A stretch of 64,000 nucleotides of DNA, taken from Allgaiera indica (GTDB lineage: Bacteria; Pseudomonadota; Alphaproteobacteria; Rhodobacterales; Rhodobacteraceae). Position numbers and translations under genes: made by a program. Location: NCBI RefSeq assembly GCF_900106675.1, contig NZ_FNOB01000015.1:1-64000 (forward strand). The letters run 5' to 3'. The stretch's first letter is position 1. Every line of letters starts with the position of its first letter. Positions 30,801-40,204 of the stretch are shown here, in pieces. The notes below the pieces were generated by a model, which ran no database searches, was not told where the DNA came from, and saw nothing but the letters and a program-made list of their open reading frames with translations.

Positions 30801-31550
30801 TCAGGCGTTTTCCAGCGCGGCGATGATCGCGCCGAAATCCGTGGCTTTCAAAGAGGCGCCGCCGACCAGCGCGCCGTCGACATTCGAGACCGCGAAGATC
30901 TCGGCCGCGTTGCCGGGCTTGACCGAGCCGCCGTACAGCAGACGCATCGCCTCACCCGCCTTGCCGAAGCGGCTGATGAGGGTGGAGCGCATGAAATCGT
31001 GCACCTCGGCGATTTCGGCCAGCGACGGCGTGCGGCCGGTGCCGATCGCCCAGACGGGTTCATAGGCCACCACCAGGGTTTCGGCGCGCATCCCTTCGGG
31101 CAACGAACCGGCAAGCTGGGTGCCGATCACCTCAAGCGTCTGGCCCGCGTCGCGCTGGGCTTCGGTCTCGCCCACGCAGACCACGGCGCCAAGGCCCGCG
31201 GCCAGGGCGGCTTCGGTCTTGGCATGGACGATCGCGTCGGTCTCGGCATGGTCGGCGCGGCGCTCGGAATGGCCCAGGATCACATAATCGGCGCCCGCGT
31301 CCTGCAGCATCGCCGCAGAGATATCGCCGGTATGTGCGCCCGAGGCGGCGGGGTGGCAATCCTGGCCTCCCACCGCGATCGGGTGATCGGCCAGCCGGTC
31401 GGCCATACGCGACAGCAGCGTGGCGGGCGGGCAGATCAGCACCTCGCAGGCCGGTGCGGGATAGGCCAGGGTCAGGGCGTCGATCTCGGCCAGGCTTTCG
31501 CCCAGCCCGTTCATCTTCCAGTTTCCGGCGGCAAGTTTGCGGGGGGTCAT
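30801..31550 (-). CDS. tpiA: Triosephosphate isomerase
   Basis: 249 residues from the ATG at 31550. Complete TIM barrel: AAGNWKMNG (catalytic Lys), VILGHSERR (catalytic His), [13 protein letters not shown] (catalytic Glu) and LLYGGSVKP phosphate loop, with the final [10 protein letters not shown]. Interconverts dihydroxyacetone phosphate and glyceraldehyde 3-phosphate. Convergent with der; upstream frames would add 39 residues without homology. Confidence 0.97.
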   Translation of the reverse strand: MTPRKLAAGNWKMNGLGESLAEIDALTLAYPAPACEVLICPPATLLSRMADRLADHPIAVGGQDCHPAASGAHTGDISAAMLQDAGADYVILGHSERRADHAETDAIVHAKTEAALAAGLGAVVCVGETEAQRDAGQTLEVIGTQLAGSLPEGMRAETLVVAYEPVWAIGTGRTPSLAEIAEVHDFMRSTLISRFGKAGEAMRLLYGGSVKPGNAAEIFAVSNVDGALVGGASLKATDFGAIIAALENA

Positions 31551-31685
31551 GCGGCTCTCTCCTGATGCGACCCTTCCGAGATAGCCAATACGGCGCGTGA
31601 TCGGAAGCCCCTCGGGGGCAGGTGCTATTGCGGCAACGCGCGGCGCGCGGGACCCCGAGGCCCCCATCGGGCGGGGCGCCGCATC

Positions 31686-31703
31686 ATTATTCTGCGTAAT
31701 AAT
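31686..31703. promoter_or_regulatory. AT-rich palindrome upstream of the GMC oxidoreductase
   Basis: ATTATT (31686-31691), CTGCGT, AATAAT (31698-31703): a perfect inverted repeat in otherwise GC-rich DNA, about 95 bases before the GMC gene ATG. The size and symmetry fit a LysR- or GntR-type operator and the flanking AT bases a promoter. A LysR gene lies at the other end of the GMC gene. Confidence 0.45.
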
Positions 31704-31798
31704 CCTACCCTATGGTTTTATTGGGCGGCCGGCCCGACCTGGGGTAAACCGCAAGCCGAGGCGCGCCGCTGCCGCGCGCGGAGAGTGGGGAGAGAGTG

Positions 31799-33469
31799 AT
31801 GAGCGACCAGGCCGAAACCTTCGACTATATCGTGATTGGCGCGGGGACGGCGGGCTGCCTGCTGGCCAACCGCCTCAGCCGCGATCCGCGCGTCCGGGTG
31901 CTGTTGCTGGAGGCCGGCAAGCGCGACAATTACCCCTGGATCCACATTCCCGTGGGTTACCTTTACTGCATCGGCAATCCCCGCACCGATTGGCTTTACA
32001 ACACCGAGGCCGAGACCGGGCTGAACGGCCGCAGTCTGCGCTATCCGCGCGGCAAGGCGTTGGGGGGATGTTCGTCGATCAACGGCATGATCTACATGCG
32101 CGGTCAGGCGCGCGACTACGACGGCTGGGCCAAGGAGACGGGCGATCCCGGCTGGGCCTGGGACAACGTGCTGCCCGCCTTCAAGGCGCATGAGGATCAT
32201 TACCGGCTGGATGGCGGCGAGGATCCGGCCTCGCGCCGCAACCTGCGGTTTTCCGACCTGCATGGCCATGGCGGCGAATGGCGCGTGGAAAAGCAGCGCC
32301 TGCGCTGGGACGTGCTTGACAGTTTCGCCGAGGCGGCCGAGCAGGCCGGCGTTCCGCGCACCGACGATTTCAACACCGGCGACAATGAGGGCGTGGGCTA
32401 TTTCGACGTCAACCAGCGCTCGGGCTGGCGCTGGAACGCCTCGAAGGCCTTCCTGCGCCCGGCCAGGAAGCGCCCGAACCTGGCGGTCTGGACCGAGGCC
32501 CATGTCCAGCGATTGACGCTGGAGGAAGACGCCGACGGCGGGCTGCGCTGCACCGGGGCGCGGGTCCGCGTGGCGGGGCGCGGCGAGGTGGGCGTGGCGG
32601 TGCGGCGCGAGGTTGTGCTGTCGGCGGGTGCGATCGGCTCGCCGCAGATCCTGCAGCTTTCGGGCATCGGCCCGGCCGACGTGCTGAAGGCCAACGGCAT
32701 CGCCCCGCGCGCCGATCTGCCCGGCGTGGGGCGCAACCTGCAAGACCATCTGCAGATCCGCACGATCTTCAAGGTCGAGGGCACGCGCACGCTGAACAAG
32801 CTGGCCGCCACGCTGACCGGCCGGGCGATGTTCGGGCTTGAATATGCGCTGCGCCGGTCCGGCCCGATGAGCATGGCCCCCAGCCAGTTGGGCGCCTTCA
32901 CCCGTTCGGATCCGTCGCGGCCTCATGCCAATCTGCAATATCATGTGCAGCCGCTCAGCCTCGATGCCTTCGGCGAGCCGCTGCATACCTTCCCCGCGAT
33001 CACCGCCAGCGTGTGCAACCTGAACCCGACCTCGCGCGGGATGGTCGAGATCCGCTCGGCCAGCCCCGCCGATGCGCCGAAGATCGCGCCGAACTATCTG
33101 TCCACGGATGAGGACCGCCTGGTTGCCGCCCAAAGCCTGCGCCATGTGCGCAAGATCATGTCGCGGCCGGCGATGGCGAAATACCGGCCGGTCGAATGGA
33201 AGCCCGGCGCCCAATACCAGACCGAGGAGGAACTGGCGCGGCTGGCGGGGGATATCGCCTCGACCATTTTCCATCCGGTGGGCACCACCAAGATGGGGCG
33301 CGCCGACGATCCGATGGCGGTGGTCGACAGCCGGCTGCGGGTGCGCGGGGTGCGCGGACTGCGGGTGGCCGATGCCGGGGTGATGCCGCGGATCACCTCG
33401 GGCAACACCAATTCCCCGACGCTGATGATTGCCGAAAAGGCCGCCGGTTTCATCCTGGAAGACGCCTGA
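31799..33469 (+). CDS. GMC-family FAD-dependent oxidoreductase (choline dehydrogenase-like)
   Basis: 556 residues. The FAD-binding motif YIVIGAGTAGCLLANRLS is at about 10-27, GMC signature 1 GKALGGCSSINGMIYMRG near 86-103 and signature 2 GAIGSPQILQLSGIG near 278-292. The C-terminal catalytic His is in FHPVGTTKMG near 500 and Asn in SGNTNSPTLMIAEKAA. These enzymes oxidise choline, alcohols or polyethylene glycol; the true substrate cannot be read. No betB or betC is beside it, so a betaine-synthesis role is doubtful. Start: ATG at 31799, with GGGGAGAGAG upstream. Confidence 0.88.
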   Translation: MSDQAETFDYIVIGAGTAGCLLANRLSRDPRVRVLLLEAGKRDNYPWIHIPVGYLYCIGNPRTDWLYNTEAETGLNGRSLRYPRGKALGGCSSINGMIYMRGQARDYDGWAKETGDPGWAWDNVLPAFKAHEDHYRLDGGEDPASRRNLRFSDLHGHGGEWRVEKQRLRWDVLDSFAEAAEQAGVPRTDDFNTGDNEGVGYFDVNQRSGWRWNASKAFLRPARKRPNLAVWTEAHVQRLTLEEDADGGLRCTGARVRVAGRGEVGVAVRREVVLSAGAIGSPQILQLSGIGPADVLKANGIAPRADLPGVGRNLQDHLQIRTIFKVEGTRTLNKLAATLTGRAMFGLEYALRRSGPMSMAPSQLGAFTRSDPSRPHANLQYHVQPLSLDAFGEPLHTFPAITASVCNLNPTSRGMVEIRSASPADAPKIAPNYLSTDEDRLVAAQSLRHVRKIMSRPAMAKYRPVEWKPGAQYQTEEELARLAGDIASTIFHPVGTTKMGRADDPMAVVDSRLRVRGVRGLRVADAGVMPRITSGNTNSPTLMIAEKAAGFILEDA

Positions 33470-33516
33470 GCAGGGCTCCGGCCCCTGGCCCGGGGCGCGG
33501 ACCGGGCCAGGGCGCC

Positions 33517-34485
33517 CTAGTGTCCCCAGACATGGTCTATCGCGCGGAACGCGGCGGCGATCACCGGGTCGTCGGCGCGCGCCGCCTGACACTGGAAGGT
33601 CAGTTCGGTCTCTAGCGGCTGCTGATCCAGGATCACCACGCTGCCCGATTGCGCCTCGTGCAGGGCGATCAAATCGCGGCACAGGCTTAGCCCCACGCCG
33701 GTGCGCGCCATGGCCAGCATCGAGGCTTCCTGATCCACCTGCGCGACCACGTTCTGTTGCACCCCGCAGGCGGCGAAGCGCGCGCCCAGCAGCCGGTTGT
33801 GCACCGAGGCCGGTGGCGTGCCGACCCAGGGCAGGCGGGCAAGCTGGGCCCAATCCATCCCCCGGGCCCTTTGCGCCAGCGGTGGCGCGGCCACCACCCG
33901 GTAGCGCAGCCGCGCCAGATGACGACCATGGAAACGGCCGGCCTCGGCCTCGGCCGGCGCGCCCAGATAGAAACCGACATCCAGTTGGCCCTGGCCGATC
34001 TGGTCCAGCACCTCGCCGCTGACCCCGTGGCGCAGCGAGGTGGACAGTTGCGGCGCGGTTTCCAGCAGCCGTTGCAGCAGCGCGCCCAGGCGGGTGAATT
34101 CAGGGTCGATGATGGTGCCGATGCGCAGCGTGCCGCGCAACTGGCTGCGCATGGTGCGCAGCAATTGGTCGAATTCCTGCAGCGCGTCGAGCACGGTTTC
34201 GGCCTTGGCGGCCAGCATCTCGCCGTCGGCGGTCAGGCGCAATCCGCGGACGTTACGCTGAAAAAGCGTCAGATCCGTGAGGTCGGACAACTTGCGCAAT
34301 TGCACGCTAAGCGCCGGCTGGGTGAGGTTCAGAAGCTCGGCCGCCCGGGTGACGTTGCCGGTATGCGCCACCGCGACCAGCGCGCGCAGCAGGCGCAGAT
34401 CCTGCACCGCGAGGCGTCCCAGCGCAGTCACGCCGGCTGCTCCGGCCGACGGGAAAGACGGCGCGCGCGGCGGCGGACGGGACAA
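33517..34485 (-). CDS. LysR-family transcriptional regulator
   Basis: About 300 residues. The HTH is near residues 28-85 counted from 34485 (LRLLRALVAVAHTGNVTRAAELLNLTQPALSVQLRKLS), followed by a LysR effector domain (LRIGTIIDPEFTRLGALLQRLL). The start is uncertain: TTG at 34485 or GTG at 34431 (VTALGRLAVQDLRLL); the latter gives a more typical length. Convergent with the GMC gene and divergent from the TAXI-TRAP operon, either of which may be its target. Confidence 0.85.
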   Translation of the reverse strand: MSRPPPRAPSFPSAGAAGVTALGRLAVQDLRLLRALVAVAHTGNVTRAAELLNLTQPALSVQLRKLSDLTDLTLFQRNVRGLRLTADGEMLAAKAETVLDALQEFDQLLRTMRSQLRGTLRIGTIIDPEFTRLGALLQRLLETAPQLSTSLRHGVSGEVLDQIGQGQLDVGFYLGAPAEAEAGRFHGRHLARLRYRVVAAPPLAQRARGMDWAQLARLPWVGTPPASVHNRLLGARFAACGVQQNVVAQVDQEASMLAMARTGVGLSLCRDLIALHEAQSGSVVILDQQPLETELTFQCQAARADDPVIAAAFRAIDHVWGH

Positions 34486-34826
34486 AGCGGGGCGCGGCTG
34501 GCTGTCATGGGGCTGTCCTGAAGCTGCGGGGCCAGCCTAGACCAAAGCCGGCGCGCCAGCCAGCATGCGCCGCGCGCGCCGGGCCGGGCGGGTTGCGGCC
34601 CTCGGGGGCCACCCCGGTTTTCACCGGTACGCAGAGGACGCGCGCCATCCCGCCAATGGTCGGTCCCGGCACGCCACGGGCCGTTGACAATCGGTCCGGG
34701 CGGCAAATGTTACTGGAAAATGACTCCCGCAAACGTGAGAATCGGTGACATGGACGTGTTCCGGCGGCTAACTGGTTGGGCCTGGGCGCCGCAGAGCGCC
34801 CGACGTCGTTCTACGGGAGAAAGATT
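34486..34826. promoter_or_regulatory. Region between the LysR gene and the TAXI-TRAP operon with candidate promoter
   Basis: About 340 bases with no recognised gene. TTGACA at 34684-34689 is a perfect -35 hexamer; 18 bases later TGTTAC at 34708-34713 is a weak -10. GGGAGAAAG just before the ATG at 34827 is the ribosome binding site. The rest shows no structure I can name. Confidence 0.45.
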
Positions 34827-35780
34827 ATGAAAAGTTTGAAGGGCAAGATCCTTGCCTTGGCCGCCGCCGCATCGCTGCTCAGCCCGGCGGTGGCCCGGGC
34901 GGATCAATTCGTGAACATCCTGACGGGGGGGACGTCGGGGGTCTATTATCCACTCGGGGTGGCGCTTTCGAAGATCTATTCCGAGAACATGAAGGGCACC
35001 AAGGTCCAGGTGCAATCCACCAAGGCTTCGGTCGAAAACCTCAACCTGCTGCAGCAGGGGCGCGGGGAACTTGCCTTCGCGCTGGGCGATTCGGTGAAAC
35101 TGGCCTGGGAAGGCGATGCCGAGGCGGGCTTCAAGAAGAAGCTCGACAAGCTGCGCGGGATCGCGGCGATCTATCCGAACTACATCCAGATCGTGGCCTC
35201 GAAGGACAGCGGCATCAAGACGCTGGCCGATCTGAAGGGCAAGCGCGTCTCGGTGGGGGCGCCGAAATCGGGCACCGAGCTGAACGCGCGCAAGATCTTC
35301 GCCGCCGCGGGGATCAGCTACAAGGATTTTGCCAAGACCGAATATCTGCCGTTCGGAGAATCGGTCGAGCTGATCAAGAACCGCCAGCTTGACGCGACGC
35401 TGCAATCGGCCGGTCTGGGCGTGGCCTCGATCAAGGATCTGTCCACCTCGGTCCCGATCACCATGGTCGCGGTGCCCGCGGACGTGGCGGGGAAACTGGG
35501 CGCGCCCTATATCAGCGCGACGATTCCGGCCGGCACCTATGACGGCCAGGATGCCGACGTGCCGACCGTGGCGGTGGTGAACTTCCTGGTCACCCGCAAG
35601 GGCGTGTCGGACAAGACCGCCTATGAGATGACCAAGCTGCTGTTCGACAACCTCGGCACGCTGGAGGCGTCGCACAAGGCCGCGGCGCAGATCAAGCTGG
35701 CCAATGCGATCAAGGGGATGCCGCTGCCGCTGCATCCGGGCGCCGAGAAGTTCTATAAGGAAAAGGGCCTCATCAAGTAG
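34827..35780 (+). CDS. TAXI-family TRAP transporter solute-binding protein
   Basis: 317 residues with a Sec signal peptide (1-25, ends ARA). The TAXI fold is recognisable from FVNILTGGTSGVYYPLGVALS, VQVQSTKASVENLNLLQQGRGELAFALGD, KRVSVGAPKSGTELNARKI and FGESVELIKNRQLDATLQSAG. It delivers substrate to a sodium-driven fused permease; known or suspected ligands of the family include glutamate and other organic acids. First gene of the operon; a nine-base-pair hairpin lies between it and the permease gene. Confidence 0.92.
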   Translation: MKSLKGKILALAAAASLLSPAVARADQFVNILTGGTSGVYYPLGVALSKIYSENMKGTKVQVQSTKASVENLNLLQQGRGELAFALGDSVKLAWEGDAEAGFKKKLDKLRGIAAIYPNYIQIVASKDSGIKTLADLKGKRVSVGAPKSGTELNARKIFAAAGISYKDFAKTEYLPFGESVELIKNRQLDATLQSAGLGVASIKDLSTSVPITMVAVPADVAGKLGAPYISATIPAGTYDGQDADVPTVAVVNFLVTRKGVSDKTAYEMTKLLFDNLGTLEASHKAAAQIKLANAIKGMPLPLHPGAEKFYKEKGLIK

Positions 35781-35787
35781 GTCCGGT

Positions 35788-35811
35788 CGGGGCGGCCACG
35801 CAGCCGCCCCG
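35788..35811 (+). promoter_or_regulatory. Perfect hairpin between TRAP binding protein and permease genes
   Basis: CGGGGCGGC (35788-35796), loop CACGCA, GCCGCCCCG (35803-35811). A perfect nine-base-pair stem in the 50-base intergenic gap, with no T-run. It is positioned like the urtA-urtB hairpin and probably raises the relative amount of the upstream binding-protein message. Confidence 0.65.
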
Positions 35812-35830
35812 TCCCATTCGGAGGCAGGCT

Positions 35831-37948
35831 ATGCAGGCAGGCGACACGGCACATGAACTGGCCGGGAAGAATCCCGACCTTGGTATTCACGACCCCTTGG
35901 CGGGCAGCTTCCCGCGCGGGTTCGAAGGGCGGCTGTTGTTCTGGATCGCGGTGATGTTCTCGCTGTTCCAGATCGCGACCGCCGCGCATCTGACCAACCT
36001 GCCCAGCCAGGTGATCCGGGCGGTTCATGTGGGCTTTCTGGGGCTTCTGGGCTTTCCCTTCCTGGCGCTGGTGCACGGGCGCGGGCCGGGGTTGCGGGCG
36101 CTGGCGTGGGTGCTGGCCGCCGTGGGGGTGGTCGTCGCGGTCTATCAATGGGTCGAATACGCGCCGCTGATCATCCGCGCGGGCGACCCCACGACCGCCG
36201 ACACCCTGATCGGCGTCGCCGCGCTGATCGTGGTCTTTGCCGCCGCCTATGCGCTGATGGGGCCGGCGCTGCCGATCATCGCGGGCGCCTTCCTGGCCTA
36301 TTGCTTCTGGGGCCAGTACCTGCCCAGCCCGTTCGAGACCCGGGGCTACCCGTTTTCCCAGGTGATCGACCACATGTCCTTCGGCACCGAAGGGATCTAC
36401 GGCATCCCGGTCTATGTGTCGTCGTCCTATATCTTCCTGTTCATCCTGTTCGGCGCCTTTCTGGAAAAGGCCGGGATGATCAAGCTGTTCACCGATGTCT
36501 CGCTGGGCCTCGTCGGTCACCGGCAGGGCGGCGCGGCGAAGGTCGCCGTGGTGTCCTCGGGGCTGATGGGCACGATCTCTGGCTCGGGCGTCGCCAATGT
36601 GGTCACGACGGGTCAGTTCACCATCCCGCTGATGAAGCGCTTCGGCTATCGACCGGCCTTCGCGGGGGGCGTCGAATCCACGGCCTCGATGGGCGGGCAG
36701 ATCATGCCGCCGGTGATGGGGGCGGTCGCCTTCATCATGGCCGAAACCCTGGGCGTCGAATACCACGAGGTGGTGAAGGCCGCGCTGATCCCCGCGATCC
36801 TCTATTTCGCATCGGCCTTCTGGATGGTGCATCTGGAGGCAGAAAAATGGGGCCTGCGCGGCATGGCCAAGGCCGATCTGCCCTCGCCCCGGCTGGCGTT
36901 GCAGGCGGGTTGGTATCTGCTTCTGCCGCTGGCGGTGTTGGTCTATCTGCTGTTCACCGGCTATACGCCGCTTTACGCGGGCACCATCGGCCTGGCGCTG
37001 ACGGTGATGCTGATCCTGGGCGGCTCGATCGCGCTGGGCCTGCCCGCCGGCGTGCTGCGCTATGTCTTCTGGATCGGGCTGGGCGTGGTCGCCGCGGGGT
37101 TCTTTGAATACGGCATCAACGTGATCGTCGCGGCGATGGCGGCGCTGATCGCGGTGAACCTGTTCGTCAAGGGCGGGCGCCAGACGCTGGCGCTGTGCCG
37201 CGACAGCTTGGCCGAGGGCGCCAAGACCGCGCTGCCGGTGGGCATCGCCTGCGCGCTGGTCGGCGTGATCATCGGCACCATGACGCTGACCGGCATCGCC
37301 ACCACCTTCGGCGACTATATCGTCAGCGTCGGCAAGTCGAACCTGTTCCTGTCATTGGTGCTGACGATGATCACCTGCATCATCCTTGGGATGGGGATCC
37401 CGACGATCCCGAACTACATCATCACCTCCTCGATTGCCGGGCCGGCACTGCTGGCGCTGGGGGTGCCGCTGATCGTGTCGCATATGTTCGTCTTCTATTT
37501 CGGCATCCTGGCCGATCTGACGCCGCCGGTCGCGCTGGCCTGTTTCGCGGCCGCGCCGATCGCTAGGGAATCGGGGCTGAAGATTTCGATCGAGGCGATC
37601 AAGGTCGCCGCCGCCGGTTTCGTCATCCCGTTCATGGCGGTCTATACGCCGGCGCTGATGCTGCAAGATGGCGGGCCGCTGGCGGCCGAGATCGGCTATG
37701 CCCCCGCCGTCGCCTATATCGTGATCAAGGCGGTGCTGGCGATCGGGCTGTGGGGGGCTGCGGTGATCGGCTGGCTGGGGGTGCGCCTGAACCCGTTGGA
37801 GCGCCTGCTGGCGGTGGCCGCGGCCTTCACCCTGGTCGCCGCGCTGCCGCTGACCGACGAGATCGGCTTCGCGCTGGTCGCGGGTTTCGCGCTGATCGCC
37901 TGGCGGCGCAACCGGGCGGCCCGTTCCGGCGGCGGCGCGCCGGCATGA
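35831..37948 (+). CDS. TRAP transporter fused permease (DctQ-DctM type, TAXI system)
   Basis: 705 residues with about 17-18 transmembrane helices. The N-terminal four-helix DctQ-like part (to about residue 170) is fused to a DctM-like 12-helix domain. Recognisable are LMGTISGSGVANVVTTGQFTIPLMKRFGY, ESTASMGGQIMPPVMGAVAFIMAE near 285 and MGIPTIPNYIITSSIAGPALLALG near 520, typical of the TRAP_fused family. Partner of the upstream TAXI binding protein. Its TGA overlaps the ATG of the DUF1850 gene (ATGA). Confidence 0.93.
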   Translation: MQAGDTAHELAGKNPDLGIHDPLAGSFPRGFEGRLLFWIAVMFSLFQIATAAHLTNLPSQVIRAVHVGFLGLLGFPFLALVHGRGPGLRALAWVLAAVGVVVAVYQWVEYAPLIIRAGDPTTADTLIGVAALIVVFAAAYALMGPALPIIAGAFLAYCFWGQYLPSPFETRGYPFSQVIDHMSFGTEGIYGIPVYVSSSYIFLFILFGAFLEKAGMIKLFTDVSLGLVGHRQGGAAKVAVVSSGLMGTISGSGVANVVTTGQFTIPLMKRFGYRPAFAGGVESTASMGGQIMPPVMGAVAFIMAETLGVEYHEVVKAALIPAILYFASAFWMVHLEAEKWGLRGMAKADLPSPRLALQAGWYLLLPLAVLVYLLFTGYTPLYAGTIGLALTVMLILGGSIALGLPAGVLRYVFWIGLGVVAAGFFEYGINVIVAAMAALIAVNLFVKGGRQTLALCRDSLAEGAKTALPVGIACALVGVIIGTMTLTGIATTFGDYIVSVGKSNLFLSLVLTMITCIILGMGIPTIPNYIITSSIAGPALLALGVPLIVSHMFVFYFGILADLTPPVALACFAAAPIARESGLKISIEAIKVAAAGFVIPFMAVYTPALMLQDGGPLAAEIGYAPAVAYIVIKAVLAIGLWGAAVIGWLGVRLNPLERLLAVAAAFTLVAALPLTDEIGFALVAGFALIAWRRNRAARSGGGAPA

Positions 37949-38319
37949 GCGCGGCCTGCCTGATGGTCGGGGCCAAGGCGGTGACGCTGGCCTCGGCGCT
38001 GTTCACGCTGAGCTGGACACATTCGGTGGAAAAGACCGGCTGGTCGGAAACCTACGCCGTCACCGCGCGGGGGCTGCAACTGACGCAGGCCCGCGTCATG
38101 GGCTCGGGCGCGGGGATGGATCCGGGGCCGGGCGCGGTGCTGAAGGGCGATTGGTGGGTCTGGAAACCGACGCTTGGCCCGGTTCCGGATCTGGTGCTGG
38201 CGGCCTCGGGGGCGACGGTGGGCGGCTGGCATCTGTGCCAGGGCGCCTGGCCCGGAAGCGATTGCCGCACACTGGGCCGGACGGCGGGCGCGCCGATCGT
38301 GCTGCGGCCCTGCGGCTAG
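37945..38319 (+). CDS. DUF1850 domain-containing protein
   Basis: 124 residues. Contains SWTHSVEKTGWSETYAV, ARVMGSGAGMDP and related segments characteristic of DUF1850, a small family that is nearly always encoded beside TAXI-TRAP permeases. N-terminal hydrophobic segment (ACLMVGAKAVTLASALFTL) may be a signal or anchor. Translationally coupled to the permease (ATGA). The function is not known; the context suggests an accessory role in the transporter. Confidence 0.85.
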   Translation: MSAACLMVGAKAVTLASALFTLSWTHSVEKTGWSETYAVTARGLQLTQARVMGSGAGMDPGPGAVLKGDWWVWKPTLGPVPDLVLAASGATVGGWHLCQGAWPGSDCRTLGRTAGAPIVLRPCG

Positions 38320-38467
38320 GCCGGGTCCTGGCGCCGCCCGGCGGCCCTTGCAAGCGCGGGCGCCAGGGTGCACCAATCGGATCCGAAGTCCGCGGGCTGG
38401 CCGCGATCTGCGGTTCCGACGGCAGACAGGCAGCGCCGCGGAGGGGCTGCGAACTGGAGGGACGCTG

Positions 38468-39220
38468 ATGCAGGTCGATCTGAATTCCGATATGGGCGAG
38501 GGCTTTGGCCACTGGGTGATGGGCGACGATGCGGCGCTTCTGGATGTCGTCACCTCGGCCAATATCGCCTGCGGTTTCCATGCCGGCGATCCCGGCACGA
38601 TGGCCGCGACCATGGCCCGGGCCGAAGCCCGCGGCGTGGGCATCGGCGCGCACCCCGGTTTCGCCGATCTGCAGGGGTTCGGGCGGCGGCGGATCTCGCT
38701 TTCGACCGAGGAGCTGGGCAATCTGGTGGCCTATCAACTGGGCGCGGCCCAAGCGATGGCGCGGCGCGCCGGCGGAAGGGTGCGGCATCTGAAACTGCAC
38801 GGCGCGCTGGCCAACATGGCCAGCGAAGCCCCCGAGATCGCCCGCGCCTGCTATTCCGCGGCGCTTGCGGTCGATCCCGAAATCATCCTGGTGGTCCTGG
38901 CCGCCACCCCGATGGAGGCGGTGGCGCGCGATCTGGGCGCGCGCTGGGCGGGCGAGATCTTCGCCGACCGCGCCTATGAGGACGACGCCACCCTGGTGGA
39001 CCGGCGCAAGCCGGGCGCGGTGCTGCATGATCCCCAGGCCGCCGGCAAGCGCATGGTCGAGATGCTGCGCGCGGGTGCGATCATCACCGCGGGCGGCAAG
39101 CACATCCCCTGCCGGATTGACACGATCTGCGTGCATGGCGACAGCGCCGAGGCCGTCGCCATGGCCCGCGGCGTGCGCGCCCATCTGGAAGACGCGGGCA
39201 TCGCGGTGACGCGGTTCTAA
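38468..39220 (+). CDS. pxpA: LamB/YcsF family protein, 5-oxoprolinase subunit A-like
   Basis: 250 residues. Conserved LNSDMGEGFG, ANIACGFHAGDP, GAHPGFADLQGFGRR, HLKLHGALAN and FADRAYEDDATLV identify the LamB/YcsF family. PxpA acts with PxpB and PxpC in ATP-dependent cleavage of 5-oxoproline to glutamate. The usual PxpBC (allophanate-hydrolase-like) genes are not adjacent; instead it follows the TAXI-TRAP operon by about 150 bases on the same strand. This proximity could mean the transporter imports a related compound such as pyroglutamate, but that is inference. Confidence 0.88.
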   Translation: MQVDLNSDMGEGFGHWVMGDDAALLDVVTSANIACGFHAGDPGTMAATMARAEARGVGIGAHPGFADLQGFGRRRISLSTEELGNLVAYQLGAAQAMARRAGGRVRHLKLHGALANMASEAPEIARACYSAALAVDPEIILVVLAATPMEAVARDLGARWAGEIFADRAYEDDATLVDRRKPGAVLHDPQAAGKRMVEMLRAGAIITAGGKHIPCRIDTICVHGDSAEAVAMARGVRAHLEDAGIAVTRF

Positions 39221-39270
39221 GGCCGCTCGGCGGATCCGCGGAAAGGCCGAGCGCGGCGCACCCCCAGGGC

Positions 39271-40176
39271 CTATGCCCGCTGCAACTTCACCGGCTCGGT
39301 CCGGGCCAGGCGCAGGAAATGCGCCATCCAGGGCTGGGTGGCGTCCTCTTCGCGGATCGCGGCATAGAGGCGCCGGGTAAGGCCTTGCTCGGTCACCGGC
39401 AGGGTCACGAAATCCGGCTGCCCACGGACCGAGCGCACCACCCAGTCCGGCAGCACCGCCACGCCCCGGTTCGAGGCGACCAGCATCAGCATGATCGCCG
39501 TCAGTTCCACCTGCCGGATCGCCAGCGGCTCGACGCGCGCGGGGGTCAGCAGTTCGGTGAACACATCAAGGCGCGCGCGGTCCATCGGATAGGTAAGCAA
39601 GGTCTGGTCCGCGAAATCCTCGGCCATGACATAGGGCTTTTGCGCCAGGGGATTGCGGGGCGAGCAGATGAACACCGGGGCGTAGTCGAACAGCGGCTGG
39701 AAGACCACGCCGGGCAGATCCTCGGGGTCGGAAGAGATCACCAGATCCACCTCTTCGCGCACCAGCGCGGGCAGCGCCTCGAACGCCAGCCGGGCGCGGA
39801 TGTCCACATCCACCTGCGGCCAGGCGCTGCGGAAATGTTCCAGACACGGCATCAGCCACTCGAAACAGGCGTGGCATTCCATCGCGATGTGCAGCCGCCC
39901 CGCCTTGCCCTCGCGCAGCGCCCGGAACTCGGCGTTCAGGGCGTCGATCTCGGGCAGCACCTTCTGCGCCAACCGAAGCAGCCGCTGCCCCGCCGCCGAC
40001 AGCCGCAAGGGCTTGGACCGGCGCGCGAAAAGCTCTACCCCCGCCTGATCTTCCAGCCCCTTGATCTGATGCGACAGCGCCGATTGCGTCATGTTCATCA
40101 TCTCGGCGGCGCGGGCCAGCCCGCCGGCCTCGTGTATCGCCCTGATCGAGCGGAGATGGCGCAGTTCCAGATGCAT
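39271..40176 (-). CDS. metR: LysR-family regulator MetR-like
   Basis: 301 residues. N-terminal HTH LELRHLRSIRAIHEAGGLARAAEMMNMTQSALSHQIKGLE, then the MetR-type effector domain (AMECHACFEWLMPCLEHFRSAWPQVDVDI, FEALPALVREEVDLVISSDPED, LLTYPMDRARLDVF). ECHACFEWL is a known MetR hallmark. MetR, with homocysteine as co-inducer, activates methionine-synthesis genes. It is divergent from metF with a 93-base shared region containing a palindrome, as expected for such control. Confidence 0.85.
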   Translation of the reverse strand: MHLELRHLRSIRAIHEAGGLARAAEMMNMTQSALSHQIKGLEDQAGVELFARRSKPLRLSAAGQRLLRLAQKVLPEIDALNAEFRALREGKAGRLHIAMECHACFEWLMPCLEHFRSAWPQVDVDIRARLAFEALPALVREEVDLVISSDPEDLPGVVFQPLFDYAPVFICSPRNPLAQKPYVMAEDFADQTLLTYPMDRARLDVFTELLTPARVEPLAIRQVELTAIMLMLVASNRGVAVLPDWVVRSVRGQPDFVTLPVTEQGLTRRLYAAIREEDATQPWMAHFLRLARTEPVKLQRA

Positions 40177-40204
40177 CTTGTGGCGTGACTCATGTTGGTG
40201 ATGA

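Noticed and set aside
31799-33469. Calling the GMC gene betA (choline dehydrogenase)
   Set aside because: The family is right, but no betB, betC or betI is adjacent and the substrate cannot be inferred from the sequence.
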